Origin: Pseudoluteimonas sp044226035
Lineage (GTDB): Bacteria > Pseudomonadota > Gammaproteobacteria > Xanthomonadales > Xanthomonadaceae
DNA: 7,801 nt
Assembly: GCA_044226035.1 (NCBI GenBank)
Contig: JBGAHT010000079.1
Coordinates: forward strand, 1 to 7,801
Direction: 5' to 3'
Shown: positions 5,925 to 7,801 of the stretch, one piece after another
How positions within the stretch are numbered: the stretch's first letter is position 1
How the letters are laid out: each line of letters begins with the position of its first letter
The notes under the pieces: model-generated
The model's database searches: none
The model's input: the letters and a program-made list of their open reading frames with translations, nothing else
Told to the model about the DNA's origin: nothing
Position numbers and translations under genes: made by a program

Positions 5925-5959
5925 CGCGCGGCATAGTGTCGGACGATTCGGGGATTCGC

Positions 5960-5963
5960 AGGA
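5960..5963 (+). promoter_or_regulatory. Ribosome binding site AGGA deciding a GTG start
   Basis: AGGA lies 6 nt before GTG 5970. That start puts the FAD-binding strand FDTIIIGAGSAG at the very N-terminus, as is normal for the family. Confidence 0.6.
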
Positions 5964-5969
5964 ACGGAC

Positions 5970-7574
5970 GTGTTCGACACCATCATCATCGGCGCCGGTT
6001 CCGCCGGTTGCGTGCTCGCCAACCGACTCTCCGCGGATCCGGCGCGCAAGGTCCTGCTGCTCGAAGCCGGCCCGCGCGACTGGCATCCCTTCATCCACAT
6101 GCCGGCCGGCCTCGCCAAGCTGGTCGGCAAGAAGGGCGTGAACTGGGATTACGACACCGCGCCGGAAGCGCAGCTCGACGGGCGCGCGCTGTGGTGGCCG
6201 CGCGGCAAGGTGCTGGGCGGTTCCAGTTCGATCAACGCCATGTGCTACATCCGCGGCGTTGCGCGCGACTACGACGACTGGGCCGCGCACGGCGCCGACG
6301 GCTGGGGCTGGGACGCGGTGCTGCCGTATTTCCGGCGCAGCGAAGGCAACACCCGCGTCCTTCGGGACGCCCGCGACGAGCGCGAATTCGACGCGCTGCA
6401 CGGCCGCGACGGCCCGCTGTCGGTATCCGACCTGCGCTTCACCAACCCGCTGTCGCAGGCCTTCATCGAAGCCGGCGTGCAGGCCGGGCTTGGGCACAAC
6501 CCGGACTTCAACGGCCCGGCGCAGGCCGGCGTCGGCTTCTACCAGGTCACCCAGCGCGACGGCGCGCGCTGTTCGGCCGCGGTCGCCTACCTCGATCCGG
6601 CGAAATCGCGGCCCAACCTCACCGTGCACACCGGCGCGCTGGCCTCGCGCATCACCTTCGAACGCGGCCGCGCCACCGGCGTGGTGTATTCGATGCACGG
6701 AAAGGCCTTCCACCAACCGGCGCGCGAAGTGATCGCCTGCGGCGGCGCGATCAATTCGCCGCAGCTGCTGATGCTCTCCGGCATCGGCCGCGGCGACGAG
6801 CTGCGCCGGCTCGGCATCGACGTCGTCGCCGACCTGCCCGGCGTCGGCGCCAACCTGCAGGACCACCTCGACATCTGCACCCTGCGCCATTGCCCGCCCG
6901 GCTTCAGCTACGACCGCATCAACGAGCCGAGGATGGCGTTCGACTACTACCTGCGCGGCCATCGCGGCGCGGGCAGCAGCAACCTCGCCGAAGCCGGCGG
7001 TTTCTTCCGCTCGGCGCTCGCGCCCGACGAACGCTGCGACGTGCAGTTCCACTTCGTCCCGGCGATGCTCGACGACCACGGCCGCCACCGCCTGAAGGGC
7101 GACGGCTTCACCCTGCACGCCTGCTTCCTGCGCCCGCGCAGCCGCGGCCGCATCTCGCTGGCGAGCAACCGCGCCAGCGACAAGCCGCGGATCGAGGCCA
7201 ATTACCTCGGCGATGCCGAAGGCTTCGACCTGCGGATGATGCTGGAATGCGCGAAGATCTCGCGCGAATTGTTCGCGCAGCCGGCATTCGATGCGTACCG
7301 CGGCACGCCGATCTTCCCGGCGCGCGACGATCTCTCCGATGCGGAGCTGGTCGAATTCATCCGCGCCAAGGCCGAAACCGTGTACCACCCGGTCGGCACC
7401 TGCCGCATGGGACGCGACGACGAGGCGGTGGTCGATCCCGAATTGAAGGTGCGCGGCGTGGAAGGCCTGCGCGTGGTCGATGCCTCGGTGATGCCGACCC
7501 TGATCGGCGGCAACACCAACGCGCCGACGATCATGATCGCCGAACGCGCGGCGGAGTTGATCGCGGCGGGGTGA
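5970..7574 (+). CDS. GMC-family FAD-dependent oxidoreductase (choline dehydrogenase-like), 534 aa
   Basis: A flavoprotein that should oxidise an alcohol to an aldehyde, with FAD bound non-covalently or through a nearby residue. Visible motifs: dinucleotide-binding GAGSAG at residues 8-13, LLLEAG at 29-34, GMC signature 1 around GKVLGGSSSINAMCYIRG (79-96), signature 2 GGAINSPQLLMLSGIG (258-273), and NLQDH (295-299). Near the C-terminus are YHPVGTCRMG (472-481), with catalytic H473, and GGNTNAPT (513-520), where N517 takes the place of the second His/Asn of the active site. The length of about 530 residues is typical. There is no signal peptide, so it is cytoplasmic or membrane-associated. It starts with GTG 5970 and ends at TGA 7572-7574. 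No betaine aldehyde dehydrogenase or BetI lies next to it, so calling it BetA is not justified; other primary or aliphatic alcohols are equally possible substrates. It is divergent from the transporter operon across a 275-nt gap. Confidence 0.93.
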   Translation: MFDTIIIGAGSAGCVLANRLSADPARKVLLLEAGPRDWHPFIHMPAGLAKLVGKKGVNWDYDTAPEAQLDGRALWWPRGKVLGGSSSINAMCYIRGVARDYDDWAAHGADGWGWDAVLPYFRRSEGNTRVLRDARDEREFDALHGRDGPLSVSDLRFTNPLSQAFIEAGVQAGLGHNPDFNGPAQAGVGFYQVTQRDGARCSAAVAYLDPAKSRPNLTVHTGALASRITFERGRATGVVYSMHGKAFHQPAREVIACGGAINSPQLLMLSGIGRGDELRRLGIDVVADLPGVGANLQDHLDICTLRHCPPGFSYDRINEPRMAFDYYLRGHRGAGSSNLAEAGGFFRSALAPDERCDVQFHFVPAMLDDHGRHRLKGDGFTLHACFLRPRSRGRISLASNRASDKPRIEANYLGDAEGFDLRMMLECAKISRELFAQPAFDAYRGTPIFPARDDLSDAELVEFIRAKAETVYHPVGTCRMGRDDEAVVDPELKVRGVEGLRVVDASVMPTLIGGNTNAPTIMIAERAAELIAAG

Positions 7575-7639
7575 CGGCCTGCCCGCGAATCGGACTTTCC
7601 CGATATCGAGGGACCGCGCGCACGACGAAACATGCGTGC

Positions 7640-7801
7640 ATGCACTTCGTCATCCTCGGCCCGGTCGTCAACATCGAAACCATCGCGACCGGCCGTGGGA
7701 TCCGCGAATTGCCGCGCTTGCGGAAGCTGCACGGCCATGGGTTCTGGCGCAAGCGCAAGGGTGAAGCCGACGTCCGCCTGCCGAACGGCAACGTGCGCCG
7801 G
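7640..7801 (+). CDS. Small uncharacterised protein, 3'-truncated by the window end
   Basis: Only the first 54 codons are present (MHFVILGPVVNIETIATGRG... ending RLPNGNVRR). The frame shows ordinary high-GC codon use, with mostly G/C third positions. The basic cluster LRKLHGHGFWRKRKGEADVR resembles, from memory, small conserved proteins of about 75-90 residues found in many proteobacteria, whose function I cannot name. The start ATG 7640 is the only good candidate: the frame is open upstream without another ATG, and the ATG at 7632 is in a different frame whose translation is Ser/Ala-rich noise. No clear ribosome site is seen, and a 10-bp palindrome, GTGCATGCAC (7636-7645), covers the start codon. 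It lies 65 nt after the GMC stop on the same strand; read-through is possible. Confidence 0.6.
   Translation, partial: MHFVILGPVVNIETIATGRGIRELPRLRKLHGHGFWRKRKGEADVRLPNGNVRR

Noticed and set aside
5915..5939. A promoter from TTGCTC (5915-5920) with CATAGT or TAGTGT
   Set aside because: Spacers of 11-13 nt are too short for a sigma-70 promoter, and the hexamers are poor.
5583..7388. A 601-codon minus-strand frame opposite the GMC gene
   Set aside because: It is antisense to a gene with all family motifs; composition is shadow-like (Ala, Arg, Val, Gly), with no recognisable domain.
7592..7610. A terminator after the GMC gene (TCCC...GGGA around CGATATCG)
   Set aside because: The stem is only four G/C-rich pairs plus a short palindrome, with no T run; support is too weak.

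Overview
The window is high-GC bacterial DNA with strong G/C bias at third codon positions. The gene types, and intergenic sequence resembling the palindromic repeats common in that group, suggest a gammaproteobacterium of the Xanthomonadaceae (Lysobacter, Luteimonas or Stenotrophomonas-like). This placement is inferred from style and not from a marker gene. No tRNA, rRNA, CRISPR array or transposase was seen.

Layout. (1) Plus strand, 1-1983: the 3' part of a TPR-repeat protein, possibly the sensor half of a Ser/Thr kinase that starts outside the window. It is followed by two small uncharacterised genes of 132 and 53 codons. Their bodies are unrelated but their C-termini are nearly the same: PVIINK at the very end of the first and PVIINREQ at the end of the second. 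The 132-codon gene is markedly AT-richer than everything around it. (2) Minus strand, 5694 down to 2038: three co-directional genes that look like an operon. They are a 450-residue MFS carrier of the nucleotide (ATP/ADP) translocase-like type, an exported metal-dependent amidohydrolase, and a membrane-anchored metallophosphoesterase. This block converges on the plus-strand genes at about 2000, where a hairpin could end transcription from either side. (3) 5695-5969: a divergent intergenic region with a 126-nt imperfect inverted repeat and, beside it, a separate 22-nt dyad. (4) Plus strand, 5970-7574: a complete GMC-family FAD oxidoreductase, then the first 54 codons of a small conserved gene cut by the window end.

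How the genes may work together. The three minus-strand genes would give one inner-membrane transporter, one periplasmic hydrolase and one membrane-attached phosphoesterase, but no shared pathway can be proved from sequence. The most unusual part is the TPR gene followed by two small proteins with a common C-terminal tag. That looks like a sensor or kinase with substrates or partners recognised through a short linear motif, which is a hypothesis and not a demonstrated system.
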